From the NCBI GenBank assembly GCA_021234155.1, contig JAJEKV010000008.1, forward strand, positions 19,483,308 through 19,547,307: a DNA stretch of 64,000 nt. The letters run 5' to 3'. This document shows positions 42,488 to 53,900 of the stretch, one piece after another. Position 1 is the first letter of the stretch, and each line of letters opens with the position of its first letter. The translations under genes and the position numbers were made by a program. This DNA comes from Isoetes taiwanensis (taxonomy: Eukaryota > Streptophyta > Lycopodiopsida > Isoetales > Isoetaceae). The notes below the pieces were generated by a model. It was given only the letters and a program-made list of their open reading frames with translations. It was not told the DNA's origin and did no database searches.

Positions 42488-45400
42488 ATGAAGACAAAGC
42501 GAATTGCCTCTAGGCTTCTCAGGCATGGACTGTCCTCCCAATCCCGAAGCCAATTTTCAAACCATAATTTCAGATCAAGCTCCCTACTTTCAGAATTGGA
42601 ATGGGATTCAGGAAAACAACCAACATGGATTTTCTCATCCATGGACAATCTTAGTGATAGGGAGAAGAAAAAATGCTATATGACTAGTAATTTGGCTATG
42701 CACCGTGGCTTTTCAACCACCGCGTCATCTTACAAGGGCACAAGCCTAAAAGATCATTCCAGGTTTCGATTGTCGGCTTCTGCATTCAGTGTTGTAAATC
42801 AGTCTGTTAGATATTCTAGCTCGGGACAGGCTGATTCTGGTCTGATGGATGTCGCAGATCAGATGACTGATGTGGTGGCGACGAATGCAGGAATGATCAG
42901 TGAGGTGGGAACAACTGCAGGTTCTATGATGACTGATGTGGTGGCAGCCAATGCAGGGATTATCAGTCAGGTGGCAACAACTGCAGGTTCTAATCCACAT
43001 CCATGGACGTTACCATTACAATACATTCTGGAGGGAATTCACGTTTATACAGGGCTTCCATGGTATGCTTCTTCAACACAATAATAATCTATAAAATCCC
43101 ATATTCAGCACGTTTTAAATCAGTTATGTGAAATGGCTTACACAAATATACTTCTTATGTGGGGGAACTCGTCACTGAGAAATGGTGATTTTTGTTGTAG
43201 ACATTTCTGGGTTGAGCTTTTGATCCTTGAGCTGCTCATTAAAATTGTAAAAGGCCCTTCTTGTTCTTTTTTAAGTAATAAATATTCTTAGTGCTACTGG
43301 ATTTCAACTATCCTTTGGTACTGAGCAGGCTGTCTAGATGGGTGATTTTACAGAGGCAAAGCAGATAGTATCATTCTAAACCAATGTTGCAATCAAAATT
43401 CATGCATCAGCTTAGCCTTTTTTTTTTAATTCTCTCATTATCATCTTCAATTAAATTGCTCAATGATTTAATGCATAAATTCAGGTGGCTGTCAATTGCT
43501 GTCACCACTGTTTTGATAAGGACATTGACATTACCTGTCATTATCTACCAGACAAAGGGGTTATCTCGCTTATCTGTAAGTTATGTTCTCATGATAAAAT
43601 CTTTTATGTTCAAACAATCGCCTACTTAGATCTATTTTTATGGTCCTTAGAAATCCAACATCTCTCAGATGCTTAATTTGCATGACTGGGAAATTGCAGT
43701 TGTTGAAGCCCGAATTAGAGAAGGTTTCTGAGAAAATCAAAGCAAGTGTAAGTCATGCTCTCTATTTTATATTATTACATGGTAGATTGATTAACAGTGC
43801 AAATGCACTCTGGCTATGCCTAATTTTGGACTCTATATAATTAGATAAGCATTATCTACCAGTATGTGTCGTAAGAATTTTATGCGAATATATATAATGT
43901 ACAAGAAAGTTATACAGGCTAGTAATCTGTGCATCTCACCCATTTATACCAACAAGGATATAAACATCTTCTAAAGGTCTATGATACAACATGCTAAAAT
44001 ATTTAATGAGACAACAAGGATGAACAAGAAAAATGTAGGAAATGAGAGTAGTTATGAGTCCAGAAGGACTATATTGTTGATAGATTTAATACAGATGGTT
44101 ATTTTCTGACATGCGAATGTCCTGTGTCAAATGTTAAGATTCTTGATACGTTCAGACATTGCTTGTAGATCTGTTTGCTTTGTTATAATCTTGCGAACTC
44201 TAGTCTTTGTTTGATTCTTTTCATATCCCACACGCTTAAGTTGAGAAATAGATGGAATGTGGAAAAAATGCATTGTGTTTGGATGCTGGTGCGTTGTGAT
44301 ATTTGTTTTTGGGAGCATTCTCAAAATCTTGGTTTTAACAGGGGTATGATCAGAAGGTTGCGGAAGATGCTAGAATTGAGATGAAGGCTTTGTTTAAAAA
44401 GTAAGAATTTGTATCTCAATTGGATGAGCTAGACTTTTCTAGGTACAACAATAATACCTCGGTACTAATTCATGGATTTGACTATAGACATAAAGTGACA
44501 CCGTTTACTCCATTGCTTGGTGGTTTAGTACAAGCACCAATTTTTATCGCATTTTTCTTTGGGGTACGTACGAATGGCTAAAGTGCAATATTTGTTAGCC
44601 ACTACGAGCTGTTGGTTCATTGCCTAACCGTGTATATTTTGAAGGTACGAACAATGGCTGAGGGATTGACGTCATTCAAAGATGGTGGATGCCTGTGGTT
44701 CACAGATCTTGCGACTCCAGATGAATTTTTTGCTCTTCCTGTCCTCACCTCTCTTTCTTTTCTATTAACAGTAGAGGTTTGCATTTTCCCTTCCAGAGTT
44801 ATCTTGATTGGTTGTAGATAATAGCATATTTGCGACGTTTGATAAATAAAATGAAGATGAATGATTGAAGCAAGAGATGTAGGTGGAAACCCAAAAGAAA
44901 GAATTTCTTCTATTAATCCCTTCTGAAGGCTGCTTGGTCTATTGATACCAGTAAATACAGATGTAATAGATATACAGCTAGGTGCAAATAATGTCACGTG
45001 AAGACATGTATTCTAAGACCAAAATCTAAATTTAAAATCCTTGCTAATGAATACTTATTAATACTCCTCCATGAATTTAATTAAGATATGACATCCTTTT
45101 TCTTCTCATCCGTTTTAAGGACTGCTGCTTATGATTCTGTGGAATGCCCTTTTTATTCTTTTAGATACGCTCAAAGCAAATGTTGGTAGAACCATGTCTC
45201 TGAGTCGCCAATGAAGGACGAGATAAGTTTCATTGAGGTGATTCCATCTGCCTATGATCACGCTTGTGTTTGGAGTCCCATTAGCCTGTCGCTTGAGCAG
45301 GGCTCTCCTATATTTAGTCATTCGTTAGAGATATATTGCCATTTATTTCTAGTCTGAAAACTTGATAAGCTTTGTAGTCATGAACATGACAATGGATCCT

Positions 45401-47187
45401 ATCTTTCCTAACTCATGGCATATTGGACATGTAAAAACAATCATGCCTCAGATTCAATCAGTCAAATGCCTATAACTTGCGTTTCCCTTTTGACTGTTCA
45501 ATAGTTCTTATTGTTTCAAGCTCCAGTCGATTAGCTAATAGAGAGCATAAAAATGTAGCAAAGGATAGTTCTTGACAAGATCGATAGCAGTAGATAGAGA
45601 TCTGGGATTGGTTTTCGAGCAAAAAGACTGCAACACAAAATGCACAGATATGTCTGCAGGTGGTTTGAATATAAGTAATGTGTATACAAGACTTGTCATG
45701 CTAAGGATTTTTATCAAGACCTTAAGTATTATTATTAGCAGGGTAATATATTTGACCTGTCTTTGATGGTTGGGAAATTTGCATATATATCATCTTAATC
45801 TTGTAATGATCATGTAACTTCTATGGCAGTTGAACTTAGCCGATGGGATGCAAGGCCAACCAAATATGAAAATGATGAAAAATTTCATGCGGGGAATGGC
45901 CATTGTCATGATACCTTTAACTGCAACATTTCCAAAAGTGAGCTCTTTGCAATGTAATTGTATTTTGCTTCGAGTATTGTCTTGTTATCTAAGTCAAGTT
46001 TTGTAATGGTTTTCAGGCTCTCTTTTGCTACTGGATTACTTCCAATTTGTTTTCTCTTGTGCAAGGCTTAGGTATCCCTCCCTCCCTCCCTCCCTCCCTC
46101 CCTCCGTGTATTTCCACATGTCATTTGAAAGATTGTCTTCACTGTATACTGCAACCAGATAGTTGTCATATGCATCGGCGTGAGAGAGATGGCCATCTCT
46201 GGCCCTTAACCATTCTCTCAAGTCCAGTGTTTCTCTTTATTTCTTTTTTTTCGCTTTGAGTGACATTCCTGCTAAGATGAGAACAGAGTCACATTTTTTC
46301 TTAGATGATCCCACTTCCTATGAATTCTGGAATTTTTCCTCTGCATAAGGATTGCGATAAACCCATCACTATCATCAGGCTCTTTAATTCAGCAAAAATA
46401 TGACAAGCTGACTTAAAACAAGCTTCAGTCTCTGTTAAGTTGTCTAATCCTTGTGGAATCTGCCCTGTTACTTGGATTGCCAAATTCTCTGAAATGCTCT
46501 CTGTTAGTCAATTTAAAAGTTGGTTACAGCTGCAATTCCAATCCCTCTGATGAGCAGAAGCCAAGACCCACCAGAAGATCCAGAAGAGCAACCTTTTGAT
46601 GCTTCCTGTCATTTTCCCTTAATTTCTTTTCGTACCAAAAAGCCCTTGCCATGATCACTGTGGCTTTTTGCATATGCTATTCGCTTCCTTCTGACTTATC
46701 AAATTCTTCATCAAGCTTTTTCTATCTATGAGATGCAATACGACATCAGACTGGGGGTGTCATTGTGCTCTCATTGAGCATGTGCAATTTGCATTTGTAT
46801 TCGAGTTTAGAGGTTAGGTCCCAGATGAATCGCTTAGTAATGTTTTGGTATAATCTGTCATCATGCCTCATATTAACCAAGACATAATAAGCTTTGGCTT
46901 TAAACCTGTGACTTGGTGAACAACTGTGGACAGACAAGGGCCCAAGTAGGATGAGACAAGGCATCTAGCACGGGCACTTGATTCAATCCATTATATTAAA
47001 AAACTTGAGTTTATGACCTGCCTTAATATATGGACTCAAAATGATGCCTTAATATATTGACTTTTTTGCAGTCATGAAGCAAAAGGCAGTCAAAGATTTT
47101 CTTGGCATTCCTGAAATCGGCCATTTGGATGTTCAGTCAAGTAAAACTCCTACTACATTTGTAAATCGTCCAAAAAGATTAACATAA
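42488..47187 (+). CDS. OXA1: OXA1, mitochondrial inner-membrane protein insertase (nine exons)
   Basis: OXA1 (YidC/Oxa1/Alb3 family) inserts mitochondrially made and re-exported proteins into the inner membrane. Exons: 42488-43062, 43485-43575, 43700-43747, 44342-44400, 44443-44563, 44645-44776, 45830-45937, 46017-46071, 47072-47187. All introns are GT-AG and phases match; the sum is 1305 bp, giving 434 residues. The N-terminus (MKTKRIASRLLRHGLSSQSR) is Arg-rich, Ser-rich and lacks acids, as in mitochondrial presequences. Family blocks: YTGLPWWLSIAVTTVLIRT, LPVIIYQTKGLSRL, LVQAPIFIAFFFGVRTMAEG, GCLWFTDLATPDEFFALPVL, MKNFMRGMAIVMIPLTATFP and CYWITSNLFSLVQG, covering five membrane segments. Exon 1 holds a 22-residue tandem duplication before the core. 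ATG 42488 is the first good start and gives the presequence. The gene appears intact. Confidence 0.94.
42863..42994 (+). repeat. 66-bp tandem duplication inside OXA1 exon 1
   Basis: ATGACTGATGTGGTGGC begins at 42863 and at 42929. The period of 66 bp keeps the frame, giving MTDVVATNAGMISEVGTTAG then MTDVVAANAGIISQVATTAG. It lies between the presequence and the first membrane segment, in a part of the protein that varies between species. Confidence 0.9.
46075..46105 (+). repeat. CCTC microsatellite in OXA1 intron 8
   Basis: About seven TCCC units start four bases after the exon 8 donor (G then GTATCC). The repeat is therefore next to a splice site. Confidence 0.9.
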
Positions 47188-47937
47188 TGGTAAGGGCATT
47201 CCTTGGTCCTTATTTGATGTTTTCCGATAATATGATGGGAGGTTGAATTGGAAGCTCTTATTAGGAGGACATGAGGCACCCTTAATCACCTTCAATTTGG
47301 TTTTTTGATGTCATAAAAGTTCATGTAACAAATCTTGATTCCCCTGATGAATAAGTAGAAACTTTGGGCTAATTAATGCCTTATTTGGGATTATTCTTTT
47401 CTGAACTTGCAGGAAGGAAAATGGAGCAGAACAGATTATCTGGATGTGTATCTTCGGGGATTTTCTATCTTACCCATCTATTTATTATTTGCCACAAATG
47501 TACAATCCAAATTTGGCACAATTTGCAAATAAATGATAATTGTTTCTGGCATGTTTAGATTTCCTTGATGATTTAGAATTGCTTTGGTCTGGAGAATGAA
47601 GACAATGGAGACCATACAGGACAGAAACACATTGCAGACAGCTGGCAACCCAGCCTATGGATTTAGAACAGAAGTTACGGATCTACAAAGCACAGGCGGT
47701 CTCTTGTCATCTCTTCCCATCTACCATGCACTTTATTGTCTAGTTCATAATCTTGTGAAAGCATGATCATACTACTGGCTTTGCATATGGCACAAACTTC
47801 CACGTCATTTAGGTGGCCGTTGAGGTATCTTATCAGGAACCACATCCTCGCATTCCTCAATGAGCTGCTCAATTGGTTTTGACACTTCACTGATTTGCAT
47901 AGCTGTGAGTGTATACCTGCTATTTGTGGCTTTATTT
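47188..47937. other. OXA1 3' flank, no further gene
   Basis: This is AT-rich sequence between the OXA1 stop and the 3' end of the L1 element. It presumably contains the OXA1 3' untranslated region. No other feature is supported. Confidence 0.45.
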
Positions 47938-48599
47938 TTTTTTTTTTTTTGAGGGTAAGTATGTATATATATTAAAAGTTTGAAAGGATAAGTACAGTAG
48001 ATACCCTTTAAGGGTAAGCAGTAAGGATGTTCAGGGGGGTCAAAACACATGTACTATAGAGAGCATCTCCTCTTCTTCTCCACTTGTAGGGTACTATAAG
48101 GGAAAGCATCTTTCTTCTCCCAGGGGTGGGTCCTACAGGGAGAGGCGACTCCATTCCATTGTTAGATCCCCTTAGCAATTCTCAAACCTGGACAGTTAAG
48201 GAAGCTGAACCACAGGGCGTGGCCACTTAGCAATTCTCAAACCTGGATAGTTAAGGAAGCTGAACCACAGGGCGTGGCCACTTCATCAGCAGAGTATTCA
48301 ATATCCACCCAATGGCATTTAAAAAAGGAATAGAACCCCACCAGGGTCCCTAACCTGTCAAGCCCCTTATTGTACTCCTTGCCCTTGCTCTTGTGATGTG
48401 ACAAAGCCATCAGGGCAACTTCCAGGTTGAAGGAATTTTTCAGCTTCATGATAGAGAGTACTTGACCACCTAGAGCTACGCCACATCGATGTTTCCAGAT
48501 CACCCAGAGTACCAGATTTACCAGGGAGGCTTCTATACAGCATTTATCTGAAACCAATACTACCTCCGGCCAAACCAATTGGTGCATCATAAGCCCAAT

Positions 48600-49510
48600 A
48601 ATAGGAGAAACCCACTGCTAGAACTCCGCTATACATGGGCAGAAGAAGAGATGTTCGATTCCGTGGCTGGGCAGCCAAGAGGGCATTTATCGTCCCCTAC
48701 GATACCCTTGTTAAACAGATTTTCCTTTGTACTGAGTCCCCCTTGTAGAGCTATCCATCTAAAGAACTGGATCTTCCTGGAACAGATAGATTTCCATGAA
48801 CTCGCTAAAACTTTCTTAGCTACTAAATTACTAACTCCCAGCCTTTCCTAAGCTTTTAGGGGGCTGTCCTGGCACATCGCACCATAAATCTTTGCCACAC
48901 TGTAATGTGTTTGCCCATCAAGTAGCCATTTCTCAGAAGGCCCCACAGTTCCAGACAAATTGGTAGCCTTCCATAAGATTTCCTTCAATACTTTACGATC
49001 TCCTTCTCCAGGAGCCTGAATTCTGTCCTTGAATGCAGACCAGCAGGTCCACCTTCCATTAACCCACAGGTGTTGCAGCATAGTTATTCCAGAACTCTTC
49101 CACTTGATGAAAATACGAGGGTGTGAGAGAGCCAGAGGAATACCATTTCTCTTCCAAATCTTAGTGTTCCAGAATAAGCTAAAACTACCTGCATTCTTAG
49201 GAGGGTCCATGGGAGTGAATAGATGGAGCACTTGTCCCCATGCCCAAAGGACCTTTCTCATCCCTGAGGACGTACCAGGGGCCACCTTGAAGCCATAGTA
49301 CAGGGCTCCCAGCTCATCTCTAGGGAGAGAAGGTTTGTGCAGGAGTTTGCCTTGCTTCAACCAGTAAGACACAAATTTTAACGCAGGCGATGATTCAGAG
49401 GACTCACCTTGTAATGTCCGCCACACAAATTTGGCAGCCAGGGCCTGTGCTTGTAATAAAGGGTCCTTGCATCCCAACCCTCCGTCTTTTTTATCACGAG
49501 AGAGCTCGAC
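48600..49510 (-). pseudogene. L1 C-terminal region, frameshifted
   Basis: The frame 49477-48848 follows on from the RT (LGCKDPLLQAQALAAKFVW is the usual GG-LG block and A-KW-R helix) but is separated from it by a stop and a frame change near 49510. Further on, at about 48780-48640, a third frame reads FFRWIALQGGLSTKENLF and then DDKCPLGCPATES. This corresponds to the tryptophan-containing segment and the Cys-rich motif at the end of plant L1 ORF2. Confidence 0.7.
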
Positions 49511-50833
49511 CTAAGCCACTTTTGCCATTCCCCCCCAGATGAATTTTCTGATGATAACCTGCATTTGGTCATAGATACCCTTTTGAGAAACCATAACTGA
49601 CGAGTAATAGATATGTGAGGCCATTAAGACTGTGTTAGCCACAGTCACACGCCCTGAGGTGGCTAGGGACTTAGTCGACCAAAGACCCACTTTCCTTCTG
49701 AGTTTGTCTAGTATAGGGGTCCAGAGGCCCTTGAGACCATCAGAGAGAGCTAGAGGAAGACCAAGGAGTGTCACTGTCCCTCCAGCTGCTACAATTGGAA
49801 AGCCCAGACCCCTGGCCCGAGGATCAATGTCACTTTCTGAAGGCCACAACACTGTACATTTATTTGCATTGAGGCCAATTCCTGAGATAATCTCAAAAGA
49901 CAAAAGGATTTCTCGAAATGAGTGAAAGCTATTATCATCATACCTGAGGAACATAAAAGTATCATCTGCATACTGCATAATTGTTAACTTTCCCGTACCT
50001 TCGGGGTAGGTAAGCCCTTCTAGGTTCCCCTCTGACTCTTTTAGTTGGACCATTCTGGATAACAGGTTTGCCATAATGAGGAACAGGTAAGGAGCCAAGG
50101 GGCAGCCTTGTCTTATGCCTTTCTTGAGATTAAACAGTCCAGATGGTTGCCCATTGACTAACACCGAGGCAGAAGCAACACTATTCATCCCCATGGCCAA
50201 GAGAATAAACTGTGAATCAAAACCCATATGACTCATGACCACACGCAGCGCATCCCATCTTAGGGAGTCATAAGCCTTTCTAAAGTCCATCTTGACCAGT
50301 ACACATTTTTGTTTGGAAGCTTGACACCAATGTAGACCTTCCTTTGCTGCAAGGTAGTTATCCAATATATACCGCCCTGGCAAGAAGGCCGATTGCTCGT
50401 TCCCAATGACTCTGTTGAGAATAGGTTTCAAGCGATTAGCAATAGCCTTCATAATCACTTTATAGATGGCATTTGTGAGTGCAATGGGCCTCCATTCCCC
50501 TAGGCTTAAAGGCATTGAGACCTTTGGAACAAGGGTGATGAAACCAGCTGCCAATGTCGGGTGCAAATAACAAGAGGCCCATGCTCCACTTACTGCCCTG
50601 GTAAAATCATTCCCCAGCACATCCCAGAATTCAACAAAGAACTCCGGGGGAAAACCATCTGGGCCCGGGGATTTTCCTGTTGCTAGAGAACACAGAGTTT
50701 TGTAAATCTCATCCTTCTCCAGACTACGGAGTAGAAGTCTATTTTCATCCTGGGTAACCCTCTCCCCCCAATTAAGATTGTTCATCCAAGAAGCTAATCT
50801 CGAATGATATAAGTTAGGTAGGGGGTCTTCCAT
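49511..50833 (-). pseudogene. L1 reverse transcriptase domain, open for 440 codons
   Basis: This is the best-preserved part of the L1. In order from the N-terminus: TGKSPGPDGFPPEFF, LVPKV, WRPIALTNAIYKVIMKAIANRL, NEQSAFLPGRYILDN, VKMDFRKAYDSLRWD (block A), GIRQGCPLAPYLFLIMAN (block B), MQYADDTFMF (catalytic Y-A-D-D) and TLLGLPLA. All catalytic Asp residues are present. The open frame starts at the breakpoint of the inserted LINE fragment and stops before the C-terminal region, so no full-length ORF2 can be made. Confidence 0.85.
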
Positions 50834-50839
50834 GAGTTA

Positions 50840-51665
50840 GGTAGGGGCTATGGATGAAGCCCGGCTGCCCAACCTTGCTTTGGCAGTGGCGATGGGCCCG
50901 CAACGACTCAAAGCCTGCTGGAAAGACAAGCAAGCCCGGTGGTTCTCGCTATGGAATGTGCGAGCACACAGATGTGGACCGCTGCATACACCGAAGGAAC
51001 GCTGCCTTTGAAGCGAGATTTGATGCTTGCTTCATGGCCAAGCTTTGGGATGCAGAGGCCCCTGTCACATGTCAAGGTGGCAAATTATCGACGAAGAAGT
51101 TAATCCCATGCTCACGAGGGGCCCACACCACTACTGCGCACCCATCTACCCATGAAAAGCGCAGGTGATTGCTTCCATTCGCGCGGGTGCACACCACCTC
51201 GCATTGAGACAGGGAGATGGATTCGGGAGCGCGTGAGGGCAGAGTCCCGCTGGCCGCCAACGGGCCATTGAGGATGAAAGTCACGCCCTCCTCGGCTTTC
51301 GGCCAGACGAGCATATCCTGCTCGGTATGCTTTCGTTAGTTGTGCCCCATCGCCTTGCATGAGCTACACGAGCACGGCCTCAGCGGGCTTGTTGGGATCG
51401 TACCTCCAGGGAGGTAATGGATCACGCGGACTCGGTTATGCCCCCGTCCGACGTTAACCTCACCATACTTGTTATTATGTATATAACTCGGCGGTATGTC
51501 GAAGATCCTTATTGTTTGCTAAGGTTTTTCCTCTCAAACCCTTGGCGGGGTTTTTAATCTCGGTAGTAATAATACGCTGCCGCTCTCTCTTTGTACTTGG
51601 GTCCCATAGGCCAGTTGGTCTCCGTGGACGATAAAATCATATTCTATTCTATTCTATTCTTAAAT
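50840..51665 (+). mobile_element. 5'-truncated fragment of the GC-rich LINE family, nested in the L1
   Basis: From about 50843 the sequence follows the last 830 bp of the LINE at 7.45-12.99 kb: CTATGG.TGA.GC.CGGCT, ATGGGCCCGCAACG, GGAATGTGCGAG, GATTGCTTCCATTCGCGCGG and the closing TTGGTCTCCGTGGACGATAA. It ends in ATTCT repeats. L1 coding sequence continues on both sides: the linker ends SFEKQFK to the right, and EDPLPNLYHSRLASW resumes to the left. Insertion therefore came after the L1. AGTTAGGTAGGG occurs twice at the left breakpoint (50812 and 50835). Confidence 0.88.
51638..51662 (+). repeat. ATTCT microsatellite, tail of the nested LINE fragment
   Basis: Several ATTCT units directly follow the LINE 3' end. 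The corresponding element at 12.97 kb has TTCC units, so the tail sequence varies within the family. Confidence 0.85.
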
Positions 51666-52916
51666 TGCTTTTCAAAACTGGCCCTTATATATGATCTGAT
51701 TTCCTGCTGGTCTTCTAATATATTTGAAGTATCATCCTTGACCGATAAGATGCTGTTATCAGCCATTCTTGCTCCTGCCATTCTGAAGAAACATTTAGAG
51801 TTTTCATGATCTAGTTCAGCATACCATTTGGTTTTCGAGCGAACAACCGCCCCCTAGCCTCTGTCTCTTCGATTGCTCTGGCTTTCCCCTCTAATTCCTC
51901 TTCTAAATTTTGATTAGCAATATTATACGGGTCTGCTAACAAGTCTTGTTTCACCACTCTCAGCAGATTGTATATCTCTTCTTTTTCTCTTTTAAACTCC
52001 TTAGCTCTGTTCTTACCCCAATTTTTAACCCAAGTCTTTATATGCTTGGTCTTCTCAACACAGGCCTTCATACTGAGGGGGGTGGCTCTGTTGGGGAGAG
52101 AGGAGATAAAGGTCCTAAAGGGCTTACAAAAAGCCTCTTTCCCTAACCAAGATGTATTGAACTTGAACGGGATATTACCATTTTTCCTTGCAGTGGGGAT
52201 GTTTTCCAGCATCAAACATTGGGGGACATGATCTGAATGGGAGAAGTCCAGCTCCCCCTCCACATAGCATCTGTCCATAAAGCATGCCGACCTGTTGGCC
52301 ATATAGAATCTATCCAGCAAGCAGTATACTCTGTCATGACCCTTTTGCTTGTTTGATTAGGAGAAGGTGGCATTGGATGGTGGGACCAGATTAAAACCAG
52401 CATTGTCAAGCAATGAGTTCCAAGATCTATTCTCATCCTCTGACAGATTTCTATGTAATCCAATTTTCTGGTCCCACACATCCGTCATGTTAGGATCACC
52501 CCCTAAGATCCAATTATCCGTGACCCCAACCTGAAGATTAATCCAGCCTTCAATCTCCTCCCACATGACTGCCCATTCAGCAGGTTTATTTGAAGCGTAT
52601 ATATTGATGATACCCCAACTATACCCCATGGTTTCAAAGACAACTGCCTGCCAGCGACCATCCCTAGCAGCATAATAAGATTTCTGGGCAAGGCCTCTCC
52701 AGAGGATGCAGGTGCCACCTTAGTTCCCCTTGCTGCACAGCTAAGTGAGGTGTATTCACTGCCAACCCACTTACCAATAGAGCTCGCTTCAAAATCCGGA
52801 AGCCTATGCTCTTGAATAAGAACTATATCCGCCTTCATAGAACGAATGGCTGCCAGCACTCTGCCACGTTTGAGAACTCCCTTAATTCCCCTAAGGTTCC
52901 AAGATACAATTTTCAT
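51666..52916 (-). pseudogene. L1 endonuclease and linker, frameshifted
   Basis: The start MKIVSWNLRGIKG (ATG at 52916-52914) and ADIVLIQEHRLPD are the first endonuclease motifs. After a frame change near 52650 the domain continues WGIINIYASNK and WILGGDPNMTDV, where the usual GDFN is GDPN. After another interruption near 52350 come VYCLLDRFYMANRS and SHSDHVPQCLML, the S-D-H catalytic signature. The linker is Lys/Glu-rich and coiled-coil-like (KNWGKNRAKEFKREKEEI). It ends at the nested insertion. Confidence 0.82.
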
Positions 52917-53040
52917 CTTTGTTGTGGTAGGACCCAACCAGATACATACATACTTTGTCACCAGACAGATGCATACGCATCCTCTCTTGGTGATCCCAGA
53001 TAGCTAAGTCTGACAAGGGACGGAGCTATAACCTCGTGTA

Positions 53041-53900
53041 TACTTAGACTACCCTTGACAAGGTAGGTTCTTCCATAGTTGAGGTCAAAACCCAGCAAGG
53101 GTATGGATTTTATTCTCGTCTCCCAATTTGAGTAAATATAACCTAGAGAGATACCCACTCCCCTTTGCAATACCCAATAGTTAATAGATGCCACCCCCTC
53201 CTGGCCAACACACTTTCCAATCACATATGTCACCCTTGTGGCCCTACATAGATTCTTACTTTGACCTCTCCTATCGAGGCAGGTTCCTCCATGGTTGTGG
53301 AAAGGAGCCAACAAAGGTCTTTCCCTTTCCTTATTAGAAGGGATACAACCTGGAAAGATACCCATAACCCTTTGTAATACCCCAATGTATAAAAATCCCA
53401 CTCCCACTTGGTCCAACCATTTCTTAGTTAAACACATGTACCACAATGTTCCTAACTTGGAATGTGTGTAGCCGAAGTACCACTAGTACTAGCCCAATAT
53501 TGTATATATAACCAGGTGTTCGAGTTCCAAGGTGGATTTAACCAGAATAATAGGCCATACAACTTAGCTACCCAAGTGGTGGATCTGTTATTCCTGTTGG
53601 TAAAGGTGCTAGTACAATGGCATACTACAATGCCCCCCCCCCAAATCGACTTCCATAGTTGACCCCAACCCAATTTTTAAAATCCTGAACCGTCCTTATA
53701 TAACTGTTATTCCTGTTGGTAAAGGTGCTAGTACAATGGCATACTACAATGTCCCCCAATCGACTTCCATAGTTGACCCCCCAATCCAATTTTTTTGAAT
53801 CCAGAACCCTCCCAACATAACTGATATATCTGTTATTAGTTGTATCCTCATCATATAAAGTGCCCCAAAACTAACTTCCAGAACTGACCCTCTAAGCTTG
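53041..53900. repeat. Tandem repeats at the L1 5' end
   Basis: Two repeat types occur upstream of the L1 endonuclease. A diverged pair of about 213-bp period shares GG.AGGTTC.TCCAT.GTTG (53055 and 53268). A younger pair of 119-bp period starts CTGTTATTCCTGTTGGTAAA at 53585 and 53704, with a degraded third copy near 53828. All lie in what would be the L1 leader or promoter region. Confidence 0.75.

Larger units (their letters stand above)
47938..53900 (-). mobile_element. L1-clade LINE, long but inactivated and interrupted
   Basis: The 3' poly-A is the T-run at 47935-47950. Going upstream on the minus strand come a C-terminal Cys-containing region, a reverse transcriptase, a linker, an endonuclease and a leader with tandem repeats (53.04-53.9 kb). 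Poly-A, the domain order and the RT sequence are those of plant L1 elements. A plus-strand fragment of another LINE family (50.84-51.66 kb) interrupts it between the linker and the RT. Frameshifts occur in the endonuclease (about 52.65 kb) and between RT and C-terminal region (about 49.5 kb). No recognisable ORF1 is present; the leader's 162-codon open frame (52958-53446) shows internal repetition instead. Confidence 0.9.

Noticed and set aside
51072-51360. Minus-strand open frames in the nested GC-rich fragment
   Set aside because: They are antisense to the plus-strand LINE 3' fragment and have no independent support.
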